Of a DNA stretch of 64,000 bases, positions 28,315-35,552 are shown in pieces (the stretch's first letter is position 1; every line of letters starts with the position of its first letter). The notes beneath the pieces are model-generated. The model saw only the letters and a list, made by a program, of their open reading frames with translations. It did no database searches and was not told the origin of the DNA. The stretch covers positions 620,001 through 684,000 of the forward strand of contig NZ_JAJNMP010000003.1 in the NCBI RefSeq assembly GCF_021044935.1, read 5' to 3'. The position numbers and the translations under genes are program-made. Source of the stretch: Agromyces cavernae (GTDB lineage Bacteria; Actinomycetota; Actinomycetes; Actinomycetales; Microbacteriaceae).

Positions 28315-30615
28315 CTAGTTCGTGTTGGCGTACAGCCACTCGAGCGGGTCGACCTTGGTGCCGTCCATGCCGCCGACGCGGATCTCGAAGTGCAGGTGCG
28401 GGCCGGTCGACATGCCGGTCGAGCCGGTGGTGCCGAGCACGTCGGCGACCTCGACGGTGTCGCCCTCCTCGAAGCGGCGCGAGCCGTACTCCATGTGCGC
28501 GTAGACGCTCGTGATGAGTTCGCCGTCGATGACGTGGTCGATCATGACGACGACGCCGAGCGAGCCGCCCTCGTCGGTCGAGTTCACGACGGTGCCGTCG
28601 GCGATCGCCTGGATCTCGGCGCCGAGGCCCGGGTTGAAGTCCTGGCCGCCGTGGTCGCTCGAACACCCGGCGCAGTCGCGGTACCCGAACTGGTCGCCGA
28701 CGTGCACGCCGACGGCGAACGGCCACTGGATGGTGCCGGCCGGGTTGTTGATGAAGTCGGTGTCGGCGCGGATGCCGGCGGCCTCGGCGTACTCCTGCAC
28801 GGTCTGCGATTCGTAGCCCTCGGACTGCACGGTCTGCGTCGCGAGCACACCGCCCGAGATCACGACGCGCTGCCCGTCTTGGCCCTGCATCGTCGCCTGC
28901 TCGAGCGCCATGGCCTGCACGTCGGCAGGTGTCAGCAGCGAGAGCGAGGGCACGGATGTCGCGACCGCGAGCAGCGCCGCGAAGCTCATGGCGATCATGC
29001 TCGCGAGGGCGCGCGCGCTGCGGCGCCGACCCTGGGGAGGGCGAGTCGACGACGGGCGAACGGCCGAAAGGCGAGCGGATGTCGCGCCTCGGCCACCGGG
29101 CACGGAGTCCGTGCTACGGCTCGCCACGCCGGTCGCACGGCGCGCGGTCGTCGCAGGTGACGGTTGGAGCCGACGCGAGGAACGGCTCGATGCGTTCGAG
29201 CCGGCCCGTGACGTCGGAGCGGCCGCGTCGCTCTGCAGCGACGAAGCGAACAGATCGAGGTCGTCGACAGCGGCGGTACGGCTCGACGGAATCGGCCCCG
29301 TGGCGGCCGCAGCGATCGCGGCGGCGAAGTCGTTGGAGGCAGCTGAAGCAGGCGCGGTCGGCACGGGCGGCGCCGCGGTCGGCACAGCCGGGGCCGTGGT
29401 CGGCACGGCCTGGTTCCCGATCGGCACAGCCGGGGATGCGGTCGGCACAGCTCGAGTCGCGCCCCTCGAAGTCGCTGCACTCGATGCAGCCGCAGCCGAG
29501 GCGGAAGCCGTCGCGGCAGAAGCGGACGCGGCAGCCGAAGCAGTCGCAGCGGACGCTGCGGCACTCGAGCCGGAAGCAGCGGTGGCGGATGCCACGGCGT
29601 CGGCCGCAGCTCCTCCGGCCACAGCCGAAGTGGCCCCAGCCGCAACGGCCTTCGCCCCCCGCATCAGCGACTTCGGCGAGGCCTTGGTCGGCTTCGACTT
29701 CTTGGCCTTCTTGTCTTTCTTCGAAGCCCGATCCGCGCGCGCCGAGCGACCGCTGCGGCCGCGCCCCGTCTCGGGCTCGTCATCGTCGACGGTGAGGTCG
29801 GCGAACAGGGCGTCGAAGCCGCCGATGCCGGTGTCGGCACGGGGACGTGCCTCATCGGCGCGAGACACAGCGAAGGCCGAGTCGCGATCACGCCGTGGGG
29901 CGGTCGACTCGGCCTTGGGAAGTGCGGGGGGTGTTTCGGAGGACTGGTGGGTGAAGACGGGTGTCGCCGGTGTCGGCCTCACGGCGCGAGGCGGTTCGGA
30001 AGGCCGCCAGTCGGCGGGCTGCGCGCCGGCCGGCCTCACTTCGGCGACGGGTTCTGTCGCGCGCCTGGCGCGGCGTTCAACCGGCTCGGGCGCCGCCTGC
30101 GCGAAACCGAAGAGCTCATCGAAGCTCGGCTGCGAGTGGCCGGAGGGGGCGGTGGATGCGGGGGCAGGGACATCCGGAATCGCTGCGACCGCAGGCCCGG
30201 CGGCCGCAGGCCGGACCGCGGGCGCAACCGCCGCACTCCGGACCGCGGGCTCAAGCGTCTGCTGAACAGCGGGCGCAACCGCCGCAGGCCGGACCGCGAA
30301 CTCGGCGGCAGGGGGCCCAGCCATAGGTTGCACGGCCGCCGGCCAGGCCGCAGGCTCGACCACCGGGGGCCGGGCCGCGAACTCGATCGTCGCCGGCTGG
30401 GCCGGGAACTCCACTCCCCGCGGCTGCGCCGGACGGTCGACCCCACGCGGTCGCATCGCGAGCCCACCCGCGTCGACCCCGGGCGCCGCGGGCGTGCGCG
30501 GCGCATCAGCGGCCTCACGGGCACGCAGCTCACGACGGGTCAGGGGACGCTCGGGCCGCAGATCAGCCTGAGTGCCTGGCGTGGAACCGTCGGGCACGAG
30601 GGGGGACTCGAGCAC
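28315..30615 (-). CDS. M23-family peptidoglycan endopeptidase with long Pro/Ala-rich cytoplasmic part
   Basis: The C-terminal 130 residues are a LytM/M23 domain: FGYRDCAGCSSDHGGQDFNP supplies the His and Asp zinc ligands and TGPHLHFEIRVGG the HxH motif. A single membrane segment (ALASMIAMSFAALLAVATSV, about residues 530-555) puts this domain outside the cell. The preceding 500 residues are Pro/Ala-rich with long VPTA and AASA repeats and a basic KKDKKAKKSK patch. The start is uncertain: GTG 30615 is chosen because the sequence from there is coherent, but the frame is open to 31011 and no clear ribosome site exists. The role is peptidoglycan hydrolysis or regulation of it during growth or division. 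Confidence 0.8.
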   Translation of the reverse strand: MLESPLVPDGSTPGTQADLRPERPLTRRELRAREAADAPRTPAAPGVDAGGLAMRPRGVDRPAQPRGVEFPAQPATIEFAARPPVVEPAAWPAAVQPMAGPPAAEFAVRPAAVAPAVQQTLEPAVRSAAVAPAVRPAAAGPAVAAIPDVPAPASTAPSGHSQPSFDELFGFAQAAPEPVERRARRATEPVAEVRPAGAQPADWRPSEPPRAVRPTPATPVFTHQSSETPPALPKAESTAPRRDRDSAFAVSRADEARPRADTGIGGFDALFADLTVDDDEPETGRGRSGRSARADRASKKDKKAKKSKPTKASPKSLMRGAKAVAAGATSAVAGGAAADAVASATAASGSSAAASAATASAAASASAATASASAAAASSAATSRGATRAVPTASPAVPIGNQAVPTTAPAVPTAAPPVPTAPASAASNDFAAAIAAAATGPIPSSRTAAVDDLDLFASSLQSDAAAPTSRAGSNASSRSSRRLQPSPATTARRATGVASRSTDSVPGGRGATSARLSAVRPSSTRPPQGRRRSARALASMIAMSFAALLAVATSVPSLSLLTPADVQAMALEQATMQGQDGQRVVISGGVLATQTVQSEGYESQTVQEYAEAAGIRADTDFINNPAGTIQWPFAVGVHVGDQFGYRDCAGCSSDHGGQDFNPGLGAEIQAIADGTVVNSTDEGGSLGVVVMIDHVIDGELITSVYAHMEYGSRRFEEGDTVEVADVLGTTGSTGMSTGPHLHFEIRVGGMDGTKVDPLEWLYANTN

Positions 30616-30919
30616 GTATTGGGGCTTTCGGCGTGGGGGACGGGATGGGACTTCGGGGAGATGCTCATCCCGGCCTACGCCGAGATAACGGATTGGTAAA
30701 GCGTAACCGGTCTCGAACGCGAATGCCACGCGCGAATGAGGTTTTCGTCGCGGTTGCCGCGACTGACCGGCGGTTTCATCTGCGACACGCCGAGCGGCCG
30801 CGCTCGCGCGACACGCCAACTCAGGAGATTCGTCGCGATGTCGCGCTCCCAGCAGGGATCGCGCCCATTTTCCTAGGTTGGACGGCCCCCGCCGGCCTGA
30901 ACTGCGGGCAGGCGCTCCC
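30616..30919. other. Non-coding stretch upstream of the M23 gene
   Basis: About 300 bases between the M23 start and the stop of the phosphatase gene, both on the minus strand. It should contain the M23 promoter, but I see no convincing -35/-10 pair and no terminator. Part of it may be coding if the M23 start lies further upstream. Confidence 0.3.
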
Positions 30920-31750
30920 TCACGCCCCGGCGGCCTCGAGCGCCGCCGCAAGTTCGTCGTACAGCCCCGGCGCGGCCGCGATGAACAGGTCGGAGCCCTC
31001 GCGCCCGCCACCCCGCCCGCCGACCTGCGCCCCGGCTTCGCGCGCGATGACGGCGCCGGCCGCGTGATCCCACGGGTTCAGCCCGCGCTCGTAGACCGCA
31101 TCGAGGCGTCCGGCGGCGAGCATGCAGATGTCGAGCGCGGCCGAGCCGATGCGGCGGATGTCGCGCACCTGCGGCAGCATGTCGAGCAGCACCTGCGCCT
31201 GCTCGCGTCGCACGTCCGATGAGTAGCCGAACCCCGTGCCGACGAGCGCCCGGCCGAGTGGCACACCCGTGTTGACCTGCAGTCGCTCGTCGCCGAGCCA
31301 TGCCCCGCCGCCGGCGCTCGCGGTGAACACCTCTCCCGTCGTCGGGTTGACGACCACACCGGCGAGTCCTTGCCAGCTGCCCGGGTCGGGCGCCCCGGCG
31401 ACGACGGCGACGCTGACGGTCCAGGCGGGCACCCCGTAGAGGAAGTTCACCGTGCCGTCGATGGGGTCGACCACCCAGCTGACCCCGCTCGTGCCCACGC
31501 GCGAGTCGTGCTCCTCGCCCACGATGCCGTCGTCGGGGCGCGCCGCGAGGATGCGCTCGCGGATCAGCGCCTCGGTGTCGCGGTCCGTCGCGGTGACGAT
31601 GTCGGTCGGCGTCGACTTGGTCGCGGCGACCTCGACACCGCTTCCGCCGGCACGTCGCGCCGCGAGCGCGAACTCCCCCGCTTCGACGGCGATGCCCCTC
31701 GCGAGGTCGAGCAAGGCTGCAGGGTCGACGGATGCCTCGTGCTGGGTCAT
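30920..31750 (-). CDS. Inositol monophosphatase family protein
   Basis: The 276-residue protein has the metal-binding motifs of the family: GEEHDSRVGTSG (Glu), WVVDPIDGTVNFLYGVP (DPIDGT) and NPWDHAAGAVIAREAGAQV (WDxAAG). Substrate could be inositol-1-phosphate, histidinol phosphate or a related sugar phosphate; this cannot be separated by reading. TAGCGT lies six bases upstream of ATG 31750, which has no spaced ribosome site, so the mRNA may be leaderless. Confidence 0.88.
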   Translation of the reverse strand: MTQHEASVDPAALLDLARGIAVEAGEFALAARRAGGSGVEVAATKSTPTDIVTATDRDTEALIRERILAARPDDGIVGEEHDSRVGTSGVSWVVDPIDGTVNFLYGVPAWTVSVAVVAGAPDPGSWQGLAGVVVNPTTGEVFTASAGGGAWLGDERLQVNTGVPLGRALVGTGFGYSSDVRREQAQVLLDMLPQVRDIRRIGSAALDICMLAAGRLDAVYERGLNPWDHAAGAVIAREAGAQVGGRGGGREGSDLFIAAAPGLYDELAAALEAAGA

Positions 31751-31830
31751 CCCCTCACGCTACGCCCTGCCGCGGACCGCGCCGGCGAACGCTCGCCGAA
31801 CGCCTCGCGAACCGCCGCTCGGAAAGCACG

Positions 31831-31854
31831 AATGCCCCGGCTGACCGGGGCATT
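31831..31854. terminator. Terminator hairpin, probably the original tRNA-Tyr terminator
   Basis: AATGCCCCGG and CCGGGGCATT form a perfect 10-bp stem with loop CTGA, three bases from the left att site. Before integration this would have followed the tRNA-Tyr gene directly on the minus strand. Confidence 0.65.
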
Positions 31855-31856
31855 CT

Positions 31857-31914
31857 CGTGTGGCGAGTGAGGGATTCGAACCCCCGAAGTCGTAGACAGC
31901 TGATTTACAGTCAG
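31857..31914. repeat. Left attachment site (58-bp direct repeat)
   Basis: Begins CGTGTGGCGAGTGAGGG and ends TTTACAGTCAG; identical to 39692-39749. It holds the T arm, anticodon arm and acceptor 3' end of tRNA-Tyr but not the 5' half, so it is not a functional tRNA. Confidence 0.92.
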
Positions 31915-32039
31915 GATTCGAGACGGATTGCCCGTCCAACTTGTTCCCACGTCTTACCACTCATTCCCTTGATATCTCAGGGATGTCGCGAGGCTGACAT
32001 CTGATTGTGTAGGGTCGTCTCCAAACGATTCTGATCTAC

Positions 32040-32061
32040 GGATTGCCCGTAGATTGCCCGA
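32040..32061. promoter_or_regulatory. Left arm-type integrase site
   Basis: A 22-base sequence made of two direct 11-base units (GGATTGCCCGT and AGATTGCCCGA). The same 22 bases occur at 39588-39609, and a single GGATTGCCCGT at 31925-31935 is close to the att core. Its position on both arms fits DNA sites for the integrase N-terminal domain. It also lies in the leader of the integrase gene. Confidence 0.65.
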
Positions 32062-32074
32062 AAGGTAGCCAGCC

Positions 32075-33280
32075 ATGACGACCGAGACGAAACGCAAGTA
32101 CAAGAGCAACCCCGAGAGCTGGGGCCGGGTCCGCCAGCGCCCGAGCGGTCGGTGGCAGGCGTCCTACAAGGGTCCGGACGGAAAGGTGCACAACGCCCCG
32201 CACACGTTCGACGCCAAAGTGGACGCCCAGGCATTCAATGCGGCGCGGCGCGTCGACATCCAGCGCGGCGTGTGGAAGAGCCCCGCCACGCTCGCGGCAG
32301 AGGCAGAGGCAGAATCGAAGCGGGCGGATGCCGAGCGATTCGGCGCATACGCCGCGACGTGGGTTGAGCAGCGGGTCAGCGGAAAGGGCCAACCGCTCCG
32401 CCCGAAGACGCGAGCCGAGTACGTGCGCCAGCTCGACAAGGGCTTGCACGTGTTCACGAATGACCGGCTGGCCGAGATTACGCCCGCCCGCGTTCGCGCG
32501 TGGCACAACGAGCGCGCCAAGACCGCGAAGACCGCTGCGGGCGCAGAGGCGCGCCTACTGCGGGCAATCCTCAATACCGCTGTCGTCGACGGCATCATTG
32601 TTCGCAACCCGGTACCGGCGAACCTGACGCGCAGCATGACGGGGAGAGGGCACCGCCCGCCTACGATGGATGAGCTTGCCGTCATTCTCGACACGATGCC
32701 CGAAAGCCTGCGGCTGGCCGTTCTGCTGGCCGCGTACGGCGGGCTGCGGTTCGGAGAGTGGCGCGCATTGCGTCGCTCCGACATCGCGGTTGCGGGCGGG
32801 CGCGTGGCCGTCAGCGTGACGCGCGCCGCGCAGCACATCAACGGGCACGGCTGGCACGTCGGCGCGCCCAAGTCCGATGAGGGCGTGCGGGTCGTGACCC
32901 TGCCGTCTGCGCTGACTGCCGATGTCGAGACGCACCTGTCCGAGCACGTCGGCCCGTTCCCCGAGTCGCTGGTGTTCGCGCCGACCGGGCGCACGCAGTT
33001 CCTGACCGACAGCGCATGGAACCGCGCATGGAACACAGCCCGCGACGCGGCGGGCATCCGTGATCAGGGGGTACGTGAGCACGACCTACGCCACTTCGCT
33101 GGGAGCATGTTCACCCAGTCCGGCGCGACCATGGCAGAAGCGATGAAGCTGCTGGGGCACTCGACGATGGTTGCCGCAATGGCGTACCAACACGCCGCAG
33201 CCGACCGCATGACCGAGCTTGCCGACCGCATGCCGTTGCCGCCCGCCGCACCTAAGCGTGTCGCCCGCATCGGCAACTGA
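32075..33280 (+). CDS. int: Tyrosine recombinase (integrase)
   Basis: The 401-residue integrase has an N-terminal AP2-like arm-binding domain (WGRVRQRPSGRWQASYKGPDGK), a SAM-like core-binding domain and a catalytic domain. Active-site residues: Arg in YGGLRFGEWRAL (about 223), Lys in the beta-hairpin region, His-x-x-Arg in HDLRHF (about 334), His in LGHST and Tyr in MAYQHAA (about 370). AAAGG lies upstream of ATG 32075. It acts at the tRNA-Tyr att sites 160 bases to its left. Confidence 0.95.
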   Translation: MTTETKRKYKSNPESWGRVRQRPSGRWQASYKGPDGKVHNAPHTFDAKVDAQAFNAARRVDIQRGVWKSPATLAAEAEAESKRADAERFGAYAATWVEQRVSGKGQPLRPKTRAEYVRQLDKGLHVFTNDRLAEITPARVRAWHNERAKTAKTAAGAEARLLRAILNTAVVDGIIVRNPVPANLTRSMTGRGHRPPTMDELAVILDTMPESLRLAVLLAAYGGLRFGEWRALRRSDIAVAGGRVAVSVTRAAQHINGHGWHVGAPKSDEGVRVVTLPSALTADVETHLSEHVGPFPESLVFAPTGRTQFLTDSAWNRAWNTARDAAGIRDQGVREHDLRHFAGSMFTQSGATMAEAMKLLGHSTMVAAMAYQHAAADRMTELADRMPLPPAAPKRVARIGN

Positions 33281-33289
33281 CTACCCGCG

Positions 33290-33329
33290 ACGACGCCCCC
33301 GCCCCCGTGAAAGGGAGCGGGGGCGTCGT
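33290..33329 (+). terminator. Terminator after the integrase gene
   Basis: ACGACGCCCCCGC pairs with GCGGGGGCGTCGT over 13 bases with a 14-base loop, starting 9 bases after the int stop. There is no long T-run, as is usual in actinobacteria. Confidence 0.7.
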
Positions 33330-33377
33330 GCTGCGCGGCACGTTTCCTGAGAGACCGCCTAGAAGAGTTCCACGGTT

Positions 33378-33417
33378 TTGCACAATCTTGCACTGTCTTA
33401 CACAGTCCTAAACAATC
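33378..33417. repeat. Four tandem 10-bp repeats upstream of the excisionase-like gene
   Basis: The units are TTGCACAATC, TTGCACTGTC, TTACACAGTC and CTAAACAATC, one per helical turn on the same face. This AT-richer segment stands out from its surroundings. It could be an excisionase-binding array, an autoregulatory operator or iterons for a replication protein. Confidence 0.7.
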
Positions 33418-33507
33418 CCGGATCAGAGGGGTGATTTCGTGTCCCAACTAGTTGCTAATGTCCCCATCCAGCCCGAACAAGGGACATCAAACCAGAACGG
33501 AGACGGC

Positions 33508-33684
33508 ATGACCCGCGACGAGAAAATTACGATCGCAACGGCGGCGGCACTTACCGACGTCAGCACCGAGACAGTCCGCAACTGGATCAGCCGGGGTTAC
33601 CTTCCGGCGGTGCGGCTCGGGCCGCGCCTTATCAGAATCCGGCGCGCCGATCTCGACAATCTCGGCAAGTCCCTGACTCACTGA
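33508..33684 (+). CDS. Excisionase-like MerR/HTH_17 protein
   Basis: A 58-residue protein that is almost entirely one winged-helix DNA-binding domain: ITIATAAALTDVSTETVRNW, then ISRGYLPAVRLGPRLIRIRR. This is the family of BldC-like and phage excisionase proteins. ATG 33508 has GGAG upstream; an in-frame GTG at 33439 would add 23 residues. It probably directs excision of the element and may bind the repeats at 33378-33417. Confidence 0.78.
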   Translation: MTRDEKITIATAAALTDVSTETVRNWISRGYLPAVRLGPRLIRIRRADLDNLGKSLTH

Positions 33685-33686
33685 AG

Positions 33687-34523
33687 GTGAACGAGTCGAC
33701 GCGTGATCTCACACGGTGGGCGCTCGCGATCGACCCGCCCGCTTCGCATGGCACGGGCCAGCATGCGATCGGGCGCGTGCTCGTGGCGCTCGTGCAGTAC
33801 GCCAACGCATCCGGCGTCGCGTGGCCCTCAGTCGCCACGCTCGCGGCCGACGTGGGCGGTCTGCATCCGTGGGACGTGCAGAACGCGCTTGCCGCGCTCG
33901 AAGGGGCGGGCATCATCGAGCCGGCCGAGCCGAAGCGCCCGGGCCGCACGACCCGGTGGCGCGTCGGAGCCAGCACGCCGACAGGTACCGACCTCACGGG
34001 CAACCTCACGGGCAACCTCACGGGCAACCTCACGGGCAACCTCACGGGATATCCCAGTGCGAAGAAGAAGGAGAAGAAGAAGGAGAACCCCCCTACCCCC
34101 CGCAACGATCCGCCCGCGACGCCCCGGGCCGAGCATCGGGGGGAGGGAAACGATGAAGAAGAGACGCGCCCCGGCAACGTCGACCGTCACGGGCACGCGC
34201 AACACCGGCACGAGCCGAACGCGATATCGAAGCTCTCCCGGCTCGTCACCGAGTGGAAGGTTCCGCTCCCGGTCGAAGAACTGCTCTCGGACGCGTACCG
34301 GCTCGGAGAGGGTCACCCGTGGCCCGGCGCATGCATCATCGACCGGCGCGCGGCCCGCTCGCTCGACGGGGCGCACGATCCAGCACGAGTGCTCCGGGCG
34401 CGTCTCCGCACCTCAGCAACGCCCGATGAGCGCGGGCTCATCGACGCCGAGCGCGACGCCGAGTCCCGAGCACGACCGCGAGCAACCATGACCGCCACCA
34501 CCTCGAACGGAAACACACCATGA
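33687..34523 (+). CDS. Replication/phage-type helix-turn-helix protein with LTGN repeat
   Basis: The 278-residue protein starts at GTG 33687. Residues 1-95 form a winged helix of the HTH_36 kind found in phage replication proteins and plasmid RepA (ASGVAWPSVATLAADVGGLHPWDVQNALAALEGAGIIEP). Then come five LTGN units (residues about 102-121), a Lys/Glu run (KKKEKKKEN), a polar linker and a C-terminal helical domain. The order resembles actinophage DnaD-like loaders, so a role in replicating the excised circle is plausible but not shown. The next gene overlaps its stop (ATGA). Confidence 0.68.
   Translation: MNESTRDLTRWALAIDPPASHGTGQHAIGRVLVALVQYANASGVAWPSVATLAADVGGLHPWDVQNALAALEGAGIIEPAEPKRPGRTTRWRVGASTPTGTDLTGNLTGNLTGNLTGNLTGYPSAKKKEKKKENPPTPRNDPPATPRAEHRGEGNDEEETRPGNVDRHGHAQHRHEPNAISKLSRLVTEWKVPLPVEELLSDAYRLGEGHPWPGACIIDRRAARSLDGAHDPARVLRARLRTSATPDERGLIDAERDAESRARPRATMTATTSNGNTP
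33992..34049. repeat. 12-bp tandem repeat inside the HTH gene
   Basis: CCTCACGGGCAA is repeated 4.8 times without change, encoding Leu-Thr-Gly-Asn units. The 12-base period keeps the reading frame if copies are gained or lost. Confidence 0.9.
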
Positions 34524-34834
34524 CATCGAACACCCGTACCGCACCGCCAGGGACGCCGACCGCCGCCGTCGTGTCGATCCTCGACCGGGCCGTGCACGTC
34601 GCCTGCCCGCTGTGCGGCGACCAGCACAGGCACAGCCGCGACGACAGCGGGCGCGGCGGCTCGCAGTGGCGCGCCGCAGCGTGCGACCTCCACGCGCCCG
34701 TTGCGCCGTCGATCCGAGCGCGGGGGTACAGGTTCAAGATCGACGCCCCGAACGACGCTCACAGCGGCACACAGGGCCGCATGACCACCACCACCACCAC
34801 CACCACCACCACCACCACGAAAGGCACACGATGA
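34520..34834 (+). CDS. Unknown element protein with Cys/His cluster and poly-Thr tail
   Basis: A 104-residue protein with no family I recognise. CPLCGDQHRHSRDD...CDLH looks like a small zinc-binding site. The C-terminus is twelve Thr residues encoded by eleven ACC and one ACG codons, then KGTR. Both ends overlap neighbouring genes by four bases (ATGA), so it belongs to the 33687-35406 transcript. Confidence 0.6.
   Translation: MTSNTRTAPPGTPTAAVVSILDRAVHVACPLCGDQHRHSRDDSGRGGSQWRAAACDLHAPVAPSIRARGYRFKIDAPNDAHSGTQGRMTTTTTTTTTTTTKGTR
34784..34816. repeat. (ACC)11 microsatellite
   Basis: Eleven consecutive ACC triplets at the 3' end of the 104-residue gene, a slippage-prone tract. Another frame reads it as poly-His. 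Confidence 0.92.
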
Positions 34835-35406
34835 CCACCACGAACGCGCAGAACATCTACGACGACGCCGCGAACGTCGCGAACGGCATTCACGACGAGT
34901 TCGGCTATGAAGAGCGCGCGATCCTGAATGAGCCGTATCTCACCGTCGACGGCCAGCGGGTCAAGATCACCGACGCATGGGAGCGCGCGCGGGACAAGCT
35001 CACCCGCACCCGAGAAGACCGCGACGCGAAGATCGGCGCGCGCGCCGTGCAGCTCGAACGCCAGCTCTACGGACTCCCGAGAGGATCAGCCACCCTCAAC
35101 CCCGGACTCGTCGCCACGAGCCGCGACGCCGACGACCGCGCCGCGAAGATCGACGACCCCCGCGAAGCGGCCCGCGTCATCGAGCACGCGGCCCGTACCG
35201 GCGATGCGATCCTCGCGCGTGCAGTCGCCCTCCACGCCGTCACTCACGGCTGGCTCGACGCCGCAGCGCTGTACTTCAACGAGCGCCCAGCCGACGCCGC
35301 AGCCGTCAACGAGCTGGCAGCGATCAACACCATGCAGAACGACCCGACGCGCTACCTCACAGAGAGCATGCTCTACACGATCCAGAAGCCCGCCGCGGTC
35401 CGGTAG
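34831..35406 (+). CDS. Unknown element protein
   Basis: The 191-residue soluble protein is mostly alpha-helical and rich in Ala, Arg and Asp (ITDAWERARDKLTRTREDRDAKIGARAVQLERQLYG; AAALYFNERPADAAAVNELAAINTMQNDPTRYL). It has no signal peptide or membrane segment. Similar proteins of unknown role accompany small actinophage and satellite genomes; I infer this from style, not from a match. It is the last gene of the plus-strand cassette and is followed by a terminator. Confidence 0.6.
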   Translation: MTTTNAQNIYDDAANVANGIHDEFGYEERAILNEPYLTVDGQRVKITDAWERARDKLTRTREDRDAKIGARAVQLERQLYGLPRGSATLNPGLVATSRDADDRAAKIDDPREAARVIEHAARTGDAILARAVALHAVTHGWLDAAALYFNERPADAAAVNELAAINTMQNDPTRYLTESMLYTIQKPAAVR

Positions 35407-35429
35407 CACCCGGCGCACGACACAAGACA

Positions 35430-35470
35430 CGGCCCGCCGCACGTCTCGCCCAGAGGCGCGCGGCGGGCCG
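35430..35470. terminator. Terminator hairpin between convergent genes
   Basis: CGGCCCGCCGC pairs with GCGGCGGGCCG (11 bp, loop 19) and is followed by CTTCT. It lies 24 bases after the plus-strand cassette and before the stop of the restriction-modification gene. Confidence 0.75.
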
Positions 35471-35552
35471 CTTCTACGTTGAGAGCCGAACCGCAAACCT
35501 CTAGTGACTCGGCCCAATCGAGTTGAAAGCCGCCGCCCAACGGGCGCGGCGA

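Noticed and set aside
28910-30265. Ala-rich open frame antisense to the M23 gene
   Set aside because: It mirrors the Pro/Ala/Ser repeats of the real gene; no domain and no ribosome site.
31861-31914. A second tRNA-Tyr at the left end of the element
   Set aside because: Only the 3' portion is present; the D arm and 5' acceptor strand are missing. It is an att site.
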